In this document: piece by piece, positions 16,431-24,571 of the stretch
Position numbering within the stretch: the stretch's first letter is position 1
How the letters are laid out: every line of letters begins with the position of its first letter
The notes under the pieces: generated by a model
What the model saw: the letters and a program-made list of their open reading frames with translations, nothing else
Databases searched by the model: none
What the model was told of the DNA's origin: nothing
Translations under genes and position numbers: made by a program
Assembly: GCA_021776175.1 (NCBI GenBank)
Contig: JAJFGJ010000017.1
Location: 42,463 to 106,462, forward strand
DNA length: 64,000 bases
Direction of reading: 5' to 3'
Origin: Kiloniellaceae bacterium
GTDB lineage: Bacteria; Pseudomonadota; Alphaproteobacteria; Kiloniellales; J153

Positions 16431-17525
16431 ATGGAGCATTCGCGGGAAATAACAGCCGATACCGGGACCGGCCCGTGGGACAACCCCATGGGCACGCGCG
16501 GCTTCGAGTTCGTCGAGTACACCGCCGAGGATCCCACGGCCCTCGGCCACCTATTCGAGCTCATGGGTTTGCGCGCCGTCGCCCGGCACCGCTCCAAGGC
16601 GGTCACACATTACCGCCAGGGCGCCATCAACTTCATCGTCAACGCGGAACCCAAAAGCTTCGCTCAGTCCTTCGCCAAGGTCCACGGGCCCAGCGTGTGC
16701 GCGATCGCGTTTCGGGTCGAGGATGCGGCGCGCGCCTTCGAGCGGGCTGTGGATCTGGGCGCCGAACCTTATCGGGGCCGGGTCGGCCCCATGGAACTCA
16801 ACATCCCGGCGATCCGGGGTATCGGCGGCAGCCTGATCTACCTGGTCGATAGGGCCGATCATTCCAGCATCTACGATGTCGATTTCAAGCCGCTCGAAAA
16901 CTTGGCGCCCGATCCCGGCACCGGGCTGGGCGAGATCGACCACCTGACCCATAACGTTTTTCAAGGCCGCATGACTCTGTGGTCGGAATTCTACGAGCAG
17001 CTCTTCAATTTCAAGGAAATCCGCTACTTCGATATCGAGGGTAAGCTGACCGGCCTGCGCAGCCGGGCCATGACCAGCCCTTGCGGGCGCATCCGCATTC
17101 CGATCAATGAATCCGCCGACGACAAGTCGCAGATCGCGGAATATCTGCACGCCTACCGGGGCGAGGGGATTCAGCATATCGCGCTCACGACCGGCGACAT
17201 TCATGGGACGGTCGAGGCCTTGCGCGCGCGCGGCTTGATCTTCATGGAACCGCCGCCCGAGTCTTACTACCGGGCGGTGGACGCGCGCCTTCCCGGTCAC
17301 GGTGAGGATCTTGAGCGTCTGCGCGCGAACGCGATTCTGATCGACGGCGCCCCGACCGAGGACGGCGGGCGCCTGTTGCAAATCTTCACCCGCGCGGTGA
17401 TCGGCCCGATCTTTTTTGAAATCATCCAGCGCAAGGGCGACGAGGGCTTCGGCGAAGGAAACTTCAAGGCCCTGTTCGAGGCCATGGAGCAGGATCAGAT
17501 CCGCCGCGGCGTCCTGCAGGCTTAA
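16431..17525 (+). CDS. hppD: 4-hydroxyphenylpyruvate dioxygenase
   Basis: A 364-residue non-haem iron dioxygenase converting 4-hydroxyphenylpyruvate to homogentisate. Iron ligands are visible as His171 (EIDHLTHNV), His249 (GIQHIALTT) and Glu330 (IFFEIIQRKGDEGFGEGNF). The two-domain vicinal-oxygen-chelate layout and length fit bacterial HPPD. It is the first gene of a phenylalanine/tyrosine degradation set and ends 4 bases before phhA. Confidence 0.97.
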   Translation: MEHSREITADTGTGPWDNPMGTRGFEFVEYTAEDPTALGHLFELMGLRAVARHRSKAVTHYRQGAINFIVNAEPKSFAQSFAKVHGPSVCAIAFRVEDAARAFERAVDLGAEPYRGRVGPMELNIPAIRGIGGSLIYLVDRADHSSIYDVDFKPLENLAPDPGTGLGEIDHLTHNVFQGRMTLWSEFYEQLFNFKEIRYFDIEGKLTGLRSRAMTSPCGRIRIPINESADDKSQIAEYLHAYRGEGIQHIALTTGDIHGTVEALRARGLIFMEPPPESYYRAVDARLPGHGEDLERLRANAILIDGAPTEDGGRLLQIFTRAVIGPIFFEIIQRKGDEGFGEGNFKALFEAMEQDQIRRGVLQA

Positions 17526-17529
17526 GAGC

Positions 17530-18339
17530 ATGGGCGTGATCCAAAAACCCGGACCCGGCGCCGACTTCGTTATCGCCCAAGACTGGTCCGGCTACACCGG
17601 CGAGGACCATGCCATCTGGCGCGCCTTGTTCGAGCGTCAGTCGAAGCTGCTGCCCGGGCGGGCCTGCGCGGAATATCTCGAAGGCTTAGCGTCGCTGGGC
17701 GTCGCCGCCGATGGTATCCCCGAGTTCGAGCGACTTTCCGACATCATGGAACGCGCGACCGGCTGGCGCGTCGTCGCGGTCCCCGGACTGGTGCCCGACG
17801 ATATTTTTTTCGGACATCTGGCGGCGCGCCGTTTCCCGGCGACGAACTGGATCCGCGGGCGCGCGCAGCTCGACTACCTGCAAGAGCCCGACGTTTTCCA
17901 CGATGTCTTCGGCCACGTGCCCATGTTGATGAACCCGGTGTTCGCCGACTACCTGCAAGCCTACGGACGTGGCGGGCTGAAGGCCCTGGGTCTTGGGGCC
18001 TTGGCCAAGCTGGCGCGGCTCTACTGGTACACGGTGGAGTTCGGTTTGATCGCGACCGGCGAGGGCCTGCGCATCTACGGCTCCGGCATCGTGTCCTCCC
18101 ACGGCGAGACGGTCTATAGCCTGGAGAGCCCCAAACCCAAGCGCATCGCCTTCGACCTCATGCGCATCATGCGGACCGAATACCGCATCGACGACTTCCA
18201 GGACGCCTACTTCGTGATCGAGAATTTCGGCCAACTCTTCGACGCGACCCGGCCCGATTTCACGCCCTACTACGAGCAGCTAAAGACCATGCCGGATATC
18301 GCGCCGGGCGCGGGTGTGGACGGGGACCGGATGATCTAA
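17530..18339 (+). CDS. phhA: phenylalanine 4-monooxygenase
   Basis: A 269-residue monomeric bacterial phenylalanine hydroxylase, making tyrosine with tetrahydropterin and O2. Iron ligands are His124 and His129 in FHDVFGHVPML, and Glu170 in YWYTVEFGL. The start ATG 17530 directly follows the hppD stop, so the genes are coupled; the longer frame from 17416 is within hppD. With hppD and hmgA it would channel phenylalanine to homogentisate after transamination. Confidence 0.96.
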   Translation: MGVIQKPGPGADFVIAQDWSGYTGEDHAIWRALFERQSKLLPGRACAEYLEGLASLGVAADGIPEFERLSDIMERATGWRVVAVPGLVPDDIFFGHLAARRFPATNWIRGRAQLDYLQEPDVFHDVFGHVPMLMNPVFADYLQAYGRGGLKALGLGALAKLARLYWYTVEFGLIATGEGLRIYGSGIVSSHGETVYSLESPKPKRIAFDLMRIMRTEYRIDDFQDAYFVIENFGQLFDATRPDFTPYYEQLKTMPDIAPGAGVDGDRMI

Positions 18340-18427
18340 TTTTTGGTTAGGGAACGAGTGTGCGGATGCGACGCTTGACGCGAGAGTTTTGGAAGAGAAA
18401 GCGATGACCGGGCAAATTTCGTTGAAT

Positions 18428-18511
18428 GTCATTACCGGGCTTGACCCGGTAATCCATCGCGGTCCGAGACTCCTTCGCCGATGGACCCTCGGGTCAAGCC
18501 CAAGGGTGACG
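18428..18511. repeat. inverted repeat with CCGGGCTTGACCCGG core
   Basis: Arms at about 18428-18456 and 18480-18511 are imperfect inverted copies (GGGCTTGACCCGG against GGGTCAAGCCC). This style of intergenic repeat is common in alphaproteobacterial genomes. It lies in the phhA-hmgA gap. Confidence 0.7.
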
Positions 18512-18550
18512 AAAGAGAAAAAGGGTTTGGGTTTGGAACCTGCTTGGACC

Positions 18551-18672
18551 GGGGCACCCCCCACCCTAACCCTCCCCCTCAAGGGGGGAGGGGATAGAAG
18601 GGGGCTGAGGAATGGGTCGCGCGGGGTTCTTCTCCCTCCCCCCTTGAGGGGGAGGGCCGGGGTGGGGGGTGA
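18551..18672. repeat. C-rich/G-rich inverted repeat, copy 1
   Basis: The left arm contains CACCCTAACCCTCCCCCTC and the right arm the matching CTTGAGGGGGAGGG followed by GGGGTGGGG. About 50 bases of spacer separate them. A second member of the same family lies at 31738-31838. It ends about 55 bases before hmgA and must be part of its leader. Confidence 0.85.
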
Positions 18673-18726
18673 CCGCGATTCAGGCGGCGTTCTCGCCCGC
18701 GCCAACCCGCTACCCATGGAGGCCCC

Positions 18727-19866
18727 ATGAAGAACTGGATCGCCTTGCCGCGTATCGAGGGGAAGTCTTCGCGTCAGGCCCATGCGGACTTGCCCGAGGG
18801 CACTTATGAGCGCGAGCTTGGGCGCGAGGGGTTTTTCGGCCCGGCGACTCAGATGTATCACACCCATCCACCGACCGGGTGGAGCGGGTGGGAAGGACCC
18901 CTGCGCCCGCGCGCCTTCGACCTCAATCGGATCCAAGGCGCGGCGGGCGATCCCTGGGGAGCGGTCACGGTCTTGCACAACGCGCACGTGGGTTACCGTT
19001 TCTGGCGTACGGAGGGGCGCATGGACGCGCTCGCGCGCAACGCCGACGGCGACGACTTGCTGTTCATTCACAATGGCGAAGGTCATCTTTTTTGCGATTA
19101 CGGCCATCTGGAAATCGAAGCCGGCGATTACGTCGTCATGCCGCGCGGCACCATGTGGCGCACCGAGTTTTCGGGCCCGGCGGAGGTCTTGCTGATCGAG
19201 GCGACCGGCGGTGCCTACGGCTTGCCGGACAAGGGCCTGGTGGGGCCGCACGCCATCTTCGATCCGGCCATGCTCGACACGCCGCGCATGGACGACGCCT
19301 TTCGCGCCCAGCAAACGCCGCCGGGTAAAGAGGAAATCTGGCGCGTGTGGATCAAGCGATGCGGCGTCCTCTCGACCGTGACCTATCCCTACAATCCCCT
19401 GGACGCGGTTGGCTGGCACGGCGACCTGGCGCCGGTGCGCCTTAACGTGCGCCATATCCGGCCCTTGATGAGTCACCGTTACCACTTGCCGCCCAGCGCT
19501 CACACGACCTTCATGGCCGAGCGCTTTGTCATCTGTACTTTCGTGCCGCGCCCCTTCGAGACCGATCCCGGCGCCCTCAAGGTTCCCTTCTTTCATAACA
19601 ACGACGATTACGACGAGGTGATTTTCTATCATCGCGGGGACTTCTTCAGCCGCGACAATATCGAGGCCGGCATGGTGACCTTCCACCCCAGCGGCTTCAC
19701 CCATGGGCCGCATCCCAAGGCGCTCGCCGGGGCCCTGGCGCCCAGGAAGTCGGCGACCGACGAATATGCGGTCATGCTAGACACCCGCGATCCCCTGGAG
19801 GCCGGCGACTTGCCCGAGGACGCTGAGCTGTCCGATTACGCCCAATCCTGGCGCGCGCCGGTCTAG
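18727..19866 (+). CDS. hmgA: homogentisate 1,2-dioxygenase
   Basis: A 379-residue ring-cleaving dioxygenase turning homogentisate into maleylacetoacetate. It is a cupin enzyme: the N-terminal half has LFIHNGEGHLFCDYGHLEIEAGDYVVMPRGT, described here only by its GHLFCDYG and GDYVVMPRGT cores; the C-terminal half holds the metal site in PFFHNNDDYDEVIFYHRGDF (Asp-Glu-Val-Ile-Phe-Tyr-His) and FHPSGFTHGPHP. Length fits the shorter bacterial form. It is separated from phhA by a 387-base repeat-filled gap, so it may have a separate promoter. Confidence 0.94.
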   Translation: MKNWIALPRIEGKSSRQAHADLPEGTYERELGREGFFGPATQMYHTHPPTGWSGWEGPLRPRAFDLNRIQGAAGDPWGAVTVLHNAHVGYRFWRTEGRMDALARNADGDDLLFIHNGEGHLFCDYGHLEIEAGDYVVMPRGTMWRTEFSGPAEVLLIEATGGAYGLPDKGLVGPHAIFDPAMLDTPRMDDAFRAQQTPPGKEEIWRVWIKRCGVLSTVTYPYNPLDAVGWHGDLAPVRLNVRHIRPLMSHRYHLPPSAHTTFMAERFVICTFVPRPFETDPGALKVPFFHNNDDYDEVIFYHRGDFFSRDNIEAGMVTFHPSGFTHGPHPKALAGALAPRKSATDEYAVMLDTRDPLEAGDLPEDAELSDYAQSWRAPV

Positions 19867-19877
19867 GATTACGGAAC

Positions 19878-20861
19878 ATGAAACTGGCGAGCTTCAAGGA
19901 CGGCGGGCGCGACGGCGCCCTGGTCGTGGTCGACCGGGCCATGACGCGCTGCGTTCCGGCGGCGCCGGCCGCGGCGACACTCCAGCAGGCTTTGGAGTCC
20001 TGGGCCGAAACGGCGCCCAAGCTGGCCGAAATCGCGCGCGCGCTCGAAGCGGGAGAACGCGGCGACGCCCAAGCCTTCGACACCCGCGCCTGCGCCGCGC
20101 CCTTGCCGCGCTGTCACCTCTTCGCCGACGGTTCCGCTTACGTTCACCATATGGAATTGGTGCGTAAGGCGCGCGGTGCCGTCATGCCGGAAAGCTTTTG
20201 GAGCGAGCCGCTCATGTATCAGGGCTTGTCCGATGGCTTCCTCGGCCCCCATGACGATATCGCGGTCGAGGACGAGTCCTGGGATATCGATTTCGAGGGC
20301 GAGCTTGCCGCGATCGTGGACGACGTGCCCCAGGCGGTCACCGCCGAGGACGCCCGGGGCCATATCAAGCTCATCGTGCTGCTGAACGATGTCAGCTTGC
20401 GCGCCTTGATTCCCGGTGAGCTGGCCAAGGGCTTCGGGTTCTTCCACGCCAAGCCGGCGAGCGGCTTCTCGCCGGTCGCGGTGACGCCCGACGAATTGGG
20501 CCCGGCCTGGGATGGCGGGCGCTTGCACCTGCCCCTGCTGACCTGCGTCAATGGCGAGGAGATCGGGAGGCCCAACGCGGGGCGCGACATGACCTTCGAC
20601 TTTCCACGCCTGATCGCCCACGCGGCGCGGACCCGGCGGTTGTCGGCCGGGTCCATTATCGGGTCCGGGACGGTCTCGAATAGGGACCGGGCCGTGGGCT
20701 CGGCCTGCCTGGCCGAGGCGCGGGCGATCGAGACTCTCGACCACGGCGCGCCGCGCACGCCATTCTTAAGATATGGCGACCTTGTGCAAATCGAGATGGT
20801 GGATGAAAACGCTATATCTATATTCGGCCAAATCGAGCAAAAAGTCGTACGCTATCCATGA
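19878..20861 (+). CDS. fumarylacetoacetate hydrolase family protein
   Basis: A 327-residue FAH-fold hydrolase. Metal-binding acidic residues are in WDIDFEGELAAI and the mobile-lid motif in LNDVSLR; GSGTVSNRD and YGDLVQIEM are the usual C-terminal signatures. Eleven bases separate it from hmgA. The neighbourhood argues that it hydrolyses fumarylacetoacetate to fumarate and acetoacetate. It belongs to the short FAH family rather than the eukaryotic-type 420-residue enzyme. No maleylacetoacetate isomerase gene accompanies it in this window. Confidence 0.88.
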   Translation: MKLASFKDGGRDGALVVVDRAMTRCVPAAPAAATLQQALESWAETAPKLAEIARALEAGERGDAQAFDTRACAAPLPRCHLFADGSAYVHHMELVRKARGAVMPESFWSEPLMYQGLSDGFLGPHDDIAVEDESWDIDFEGELAAIVDDVPQAVTAEDARGHIKLIVLLNDVSLRALIPGELAKGFGFFHAKPASGFSPVAVTPDELGPAWDGGRLHLPLLTCVNGEEIGRPNAGRDMTFDFPRLIAHAARTRRLSAGSIIGSGTVSNRDRAVGSACLAEARAIETLDHGAPRTPFLRYGDLVQIEMVDENAISIFGQIEQKVVRYP

Positions 20862-20912
20862 CGCGCACGGCACGCTTTACATACATATTCATGTGAAAAT
20901 ATAAGGGAAAAC

Positions 20913-21728
20913 ATGCCCGATAGTTCAAACAAGAGTTTCCGCGCCTACGAGGACGCCAACTTCCTGCACAGCCCCGACGCGCGGGCCCTGCGCATTCTGG
21001 CCGAGTACATCGAGCCGAACAGCCGCTTCAAGCACTACAATATCGAGGACACGATCATCTTCTTCGGCTCCGCCCGTATCCCGTCGCGCGATGAGGCGCG
21101 AGAAGCCCTGAAAATCGCGGAAGCCGAAGGCGGCAACGTCGAAAAGGCACGCTCCGGCCTGGAAATGTCGCAATACTATGAAGCGACGCGGGAATTGGCC
21201 AAGCGCCTGACCGTCTGGTCAAAGGGCCTGGGCGAGGACGCCCGGCGCTTCGTCGTGTGCAGCGGCGGCGGCCCGGGCATCATGGAGGCCGCCAACCGGG
21301 GCGCTTCCGAGGCCAAGGGCCTTAACGTCGGCCTCAATATTTCCCTGCCCTTCGAGCAAATGGAAAACCCGCACATCAGCCGCGAGCTGTCGTTCGAGTT
21401 TCATTACTTCTTCATGCGCAAGTTCTGGTTCACCTACCTGGCCAAGGCGGTCGTCGTGATGCCGGGCGGCTTCGGCACCTTGGACGAGCTGTTCGAGCTC
21501 CTGACCTTGATCCAGACCCGTAAGGTGCGTAAGCACCTGCCGATCGTTCTCTTCGGCAGCCGTTACTGGTCCGAGGTCATCGATATGAAAGCCTTGGAAA
21601 AATACGGCACCATCGACGCGGCGGATCTGGAACTTTTTTTCCGTACCGATTCCGTTGACGAAGCCTACGATTTCATCACCGAGCAACTAAAGGCCTATTC
21701 CCTGGGAAGCCCCGGCGCGACCCTGTAA
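20913..21728 (+). CDS. LOG family protein (TIGR00730-type Rossmann fold)
   Basis: A 271-residue protein of the LOG/lysine-decarboxylase-like family. The phosphoribohydrolase signatures are GGGPGIMEAANRGA (about 115-128) and PGGFGTLDELFELLTL. Proven members remove ribose phosphate from cytokinin nucleotides or from AMP-like nucleotides; older annotation as lysine decarboxylase is wrong for the family. It has an N-terminal extension of about 50 residues. AAGGGAAAAC precedes the ATG. Substrate here is unknown. Confidence 0.88.
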   Translation: MPDSSNKSFRAYEDANFLHSPDARALRILAEYIEPNSRFKHYNIEDTIIFFGSARIPSRDEAREALKIAEAEGGNVEKARSGLEMSQYYEATRELAKRLTVWSKGLGEDARRFVVCSGGGPGIMEAANRGASEAKGLNVGLNISLPFEQMENPHISRELSFEFHYFFMRKFWFTYLAKAVVVMPGGFGTLDELFELLTLIQTRKVRKHLPIVLFGSRYWSEVIDMKALEKYGTIDAADLELFFRTDSVDEAYDFITEQLKAYSLGSPGATL

Positions 21729-21766
21729 GATCGGTTTCCGCGCCCATACACAGGGGGAATACCGTT

Positions 21767-22156
21767 ATGTTGAAGAAGGGCTTTAAGCAGCTGCTGGCCG
21801 AAGCCAATGCCGAAATCGAGATTCTCCAGGCCGGCGAGACTCTGGGGCTGGCCGAGGATGCCGATGTCGTGTTCGTCGATGTGCGTGAGTCTCACGAACG
21901 TCAACAAGGTTACATCCCCCAGTCGATACACGCCTCGCGCGGATTTCTGGAATTCGTCGCCGATCCCGAAGGGCCCATGCACAACCCCCTGTTGACCCCT
22001 GGTAAACGCCTCGTGGTCTATTGCGCCAGCGGCGGCAGGTCTGCCCTGGCGGCCAAGACACTTAAGGACATAGGATTCCCCCGGGTTGCTTCTCTGGCCG
22101 GGGGCTACCAGGCCTGGCAAGCGGCGGGAGCGGGAAAAGCGGGCGAACGTGTCTAA
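21767..22156 (+). CDS. rhodanese-like domain protein
   Basis: A 129-residue single rhodanese domain. The entry motif is VFVDVRESHERQQGYIPQSIHA and the active-site loop is YCASGGRS with Cys86, so persulfide chemistry is possible. The Trp-rich C-terminal LAGGYQAWQ is typical. It stands alone after the LOG gene; sulfur or redox role is inferred from fold only. Confidence 0.9.
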   Translation: MLKKGFKQLLAEANAEIEILQAGETLGLAEDADVVFVDVRESHERQQGYIPQSIHASRGFLEFVADPEGPMHNPLLTPGKRLVVYCASGGRSALAAKTLKDIGFPRVASLAGGYQAWQAAGAGKAGERV

Positions 22157-22277
22157 AGAATAAACTATAACCTTGGCCCGGCGTTCTCTGGTATTCTATC
22201 GCCGTCTTGACTAAGGAAGGGCCGGGCCGCGTCAAGGGTGCGTGGCTTCCGTCCCGATTACAGGGAGCGAGACTTAC

Positions 22278-23318
22278 ATGCGAAAGAACCCCATTACACG
22301 CCTTATAGGCGCCGCCGCCATGGGCGCGGCCGCGATGACCTTGGTCACCGGGCCGGTGCTCGCCAAGACCGAGCTGACGGTCTACACCGCCGTGGAGGCG
22401 GAAGACCTGAAACGCTATGCCGCCGCCTTCAACGAGGACTATCCCGACATCGAGATCAAGTGGGTCCGGGATTCAACCGGCATTGTTACCGCCAAGTTAC
22501 TGGCGGAGAAGAACAACCCGCAGGCCGACGTGGTTTGGGGCTTGGCCGCGACGAGCCTGCTGCTGATGAAGGGCGAGGGGATGCTTGAGCCCTATGCGCC
22601 CAACGGGCTCGAAAACCTCGATGCCAAGTTCCGCGACAGCGACAACCCGCCCTATTGGACCGGCATGGATGCCTGGGTGGCCTCGGTTTGCTTCAACACG
22701 GTCGAGGGCAAGAAGTACAATCTGCCCGTGCCGTCTTCCTGGAAAGATCTGACCAAGGCCGTCTATAAGGGCCATGTGGCCATGCCGAACCCGAACTCCT
22801 CGGGCACCGGGTTCCTCGACGTTTCAAGCTGGCTTCAGATCTTCGGTGAGAAGGGCGGCTGGGCCTTCATGGACGACTTGCACAAGAATATCAGCCACTA
22901 CACCCATTCCGGATCGAAGCCATGTAAGCAGGCGGCCGCGGGCGAAATCCCGATCGGCGTGTCCTTTGCGTTCCGTGGGGCCAAATCCAAGGCCGCCGGC
23001 GCGCCGCTTGAAATCGTGGTTCCCTCGGAAGGCATTGGCTGGGACATGGAAGCGACAGCTATCATTCGCGGAACCGAAAAGTTGGATGCCGTTAAGAAGC
23101 TGGTCGATTGGACCATCACCGAGAAAGCAAACCGCCTCTACAACCAAGGTTATGCGGTGGTCGCGATTCCGGGCTTGGCCAAGCCGGTCAAGTATTTCCC
23201 AGCCGGGATCACCGAGGCGATGATCGACAACGACTTCGAGTTCGCGGCGCGGAATCGCAATCGCATTCTCACCGAATGGCAATCCCGATACGATTCCAAG
23301 TCCGAACCTAAGAAGTAA
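22278..23318 (+). CDS. ABC importer binding protein, putative 2-aminoethylphosphonate
   Basis: A 346-residue periplasmic binding protein. Signal peptide MRKNPITRLIGAAAMG with cleavage near VLAKTE; the mature part begins ELTVYTAVEAEDL, as in the iron/AEP-type cluster (type II fold). SSGTGFLDVSSW and the GWDMEATAIIRGTEK segment resemble the PhnS2-type proteins (TIGR03261-like, from memory). Its ATPase and fused permease follow, and phnW is 7 kb downstream, which supports an aminophosphonate substrate. Fe(III) binding is the main alternative. ATG 22278 is chosen over an upstream in-frame GTG because it begins the signal peptide. Confidence 0.78.
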   Translation: MRKNPITRLIGAAAMGAAAMTLVTGPVLAKTELTVYTAVEAEDLKRYAAAFNEDYPDIEIKWVRDSTGIVTAKLLAEKNNPQADVVWGLAATSLLLMKGEGMLEPYAPNGLENLDAKFRDSDNPPYWTGMDAWVASVCFNTVEGKKYNLPVPSSWKDLTKAVYKGHVAMPNPNSSGTGFLDVSSWLQIFGEKGGWAFMDDLHKNISHYTHSGSKPCKQAAAGEIPIGVSFAFRGAKSKAAGAPLEIVVPSEGIGWDMEATAIIRGTEKLDAVKKLVDWTITEKANRLYNQGYAVVAIPGLAKPVKYFPAGITEAMIDNDFEFAARNRNRILTEWQSRYDSKSEPKK

Positions 23319-23355
23319 GATCGTTTTCCGCTGATAAGCGGATTGCTTAAGGTTT

Positions 23356-23389
23356 CGTGGGCCGCCGCACAGGCGCGTGGCGGCCCACG
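23356..23389 (+). terminator. strong hairpin between binding-protein and ATPase genes
   Basis: CGTGGGCCGCC (23356-23366) pairs perfectly with GGCGGCCCACG (23379-23389) around a 12-base loop. There is no T-run, so partial termination or mRNA stabilisation, giving more binding protein than ATPase, is the likely role. Confidence 0.65.
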
Positions 23390-23413
23390 GCCTCAAATTT
23401 CCGTGGGGAAACA

Positions 23414-24571
23414 GTGACCATTGCTGAAAGTGCCGTAACGCCGCGAACGGCGCCCGGTAACGGTGCGGCTATCGTGCCGGGGCCAAGCGGGAAGGTTTAC
23501 TTGCGCATCGAGCATCTGAGCAAGATGTTCGGCGATTTCACCGCGCTTAGCGGCATTAATTTGGAAATCCACGAGCGGGAATTCGTCTGTTTCCTCGGCC
23601 CTTCCGGGTGCGGAAAGACGACTTTGCTGCGCGCGATCGCTGGGCTGGATATCCAGACCAGTGGCAAGATAGAACAAGCGGGGCTGGACATCTCGGCCCT
23701 GCCGCCTTCCGAGCGCGACTTTGGAATCGTGTTCCAGTCTTACGCCTTGTTTCCGAATTTGACGGTCGTCAAGAACGTCGCCTACGGCCTGGAAAACCGG
23801 AAACTCCCGCGCGGCGAGATACGCACTCGCGTGGCCGAACTTCTGGCGCTTGTCGGTCTTGGAGATCAAGGCGATAAATATCCGGCGCAGCTATCGGGTG
23901 GGCAGCAACAACGTGTCGCCCTGGCCCGGGCCATCGCGACTTCGCCGGGCCTGCTGTTATTGGACGAGCCGCTTTCCGCCCTTGACGCCAAGGTGCGCGT
24001 GTATCTGCGCCACGAGATCCGAAGCCTGCAACGGCGCTTGGGCGTGACAACCGTCATGGTCACGCACGATCAGGAAGAAGCCCTGACCATGGCCGACCGG
24101 ATCGTGGTCATGAACCAAGGCGTGATCGAACAGATCGGCGCGCCCATGGATATTTACCGGCGCCCGGCGACCGCTTTTGTCGCCGATTTTATCGGCACCA
24201 TGAATTTCTTGCCGGGGGTCGCCGAAGGGCCGGACCGGGTGCGTGTCGGGCAAGTCGTCTTGGCATGCGATGCCGGCGATGCAGAGCCCGGCGCCCAGGT
24301 GACCCTTGCCGTGCGGCCCGAGGATATTGCCTTGCAGGATGTGAAATCCAGCGCCGAGAACGCCTTCGAGGTTGAGATCGGATCGATGGAATTCCTGGGC
24401 TCGTTCTTCCGCGCCGAACTGGCCGATGAGGCGATGGCGGACACCCGGCTTCGCGCCGATTGGTCGATCAATCTGGTCCGGCGCCATGGCCTCGAACAAG
24501 GGCAGCGATTGCACATCGCGCTTCCGCGCGACCGCATCCGGGTCTATCCCCAAAGCAGCCTTCATGGCTAA
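23414..24571 (+). CDS. ABC importer ATPase, putative 2-aminoethylphosphonate
   Basis: A 385-residue ATP-binding subunit. Walker A GPSGCGKTT (62-70), Q-loop in VFQSYALFP, signature LSGGQQQR (160-167), Walker B LLLLDEP (180-186) and switch His in VMVTHDQEE are all present. A C-terminal TOBE-like domain starts near residue 280. It starts at GTG 23414 behind GTGGGGAA and overlaps the permease by 8 bases. Similarity to PhnT2-type proteins and context suggest AEP uptake. Confidence 0.85.
   Translation: MTIAESAVTPRTAPGNGAAIVPGPSGKVYLRIEHLSKMFGDFTALSGINLEIHEREFVCFLGPSGCGKTTLLRAIAGLDIQTSGKIEQAGLDISALPPSERDFGIVFQSYALFPNLTVVKNVAYGLENRKLPRGEIRTRVAELLALVGLGDQGDKYPAQLSGGQQQRVALARAIATSPGLLLLDEPLSALDAKVRVYLRHEIRSLQRRLGVTTVMVTHDQEEALTMADRIVVMNQGVIEQIGAPMDIYRRPATAFVADFIGTMNFLPGVAEGPDRVRVGQVVLACDAGDAEPGAQVTLAVRPEDIALQDVKSSAENAFEVEIGSMEFLGSFFRAELADEAMADTRLRADWSINLVRRHGLEQGQRLHIALPRDRIRVYPQSSLHG

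Noticed and set aside
18280..19713. 477-codon minus-strand open frame over phhA end and hmgA
   Set aside because: No domain is recognisable and it is fully covered by well-supported genes; long shadows are usual at this GC.
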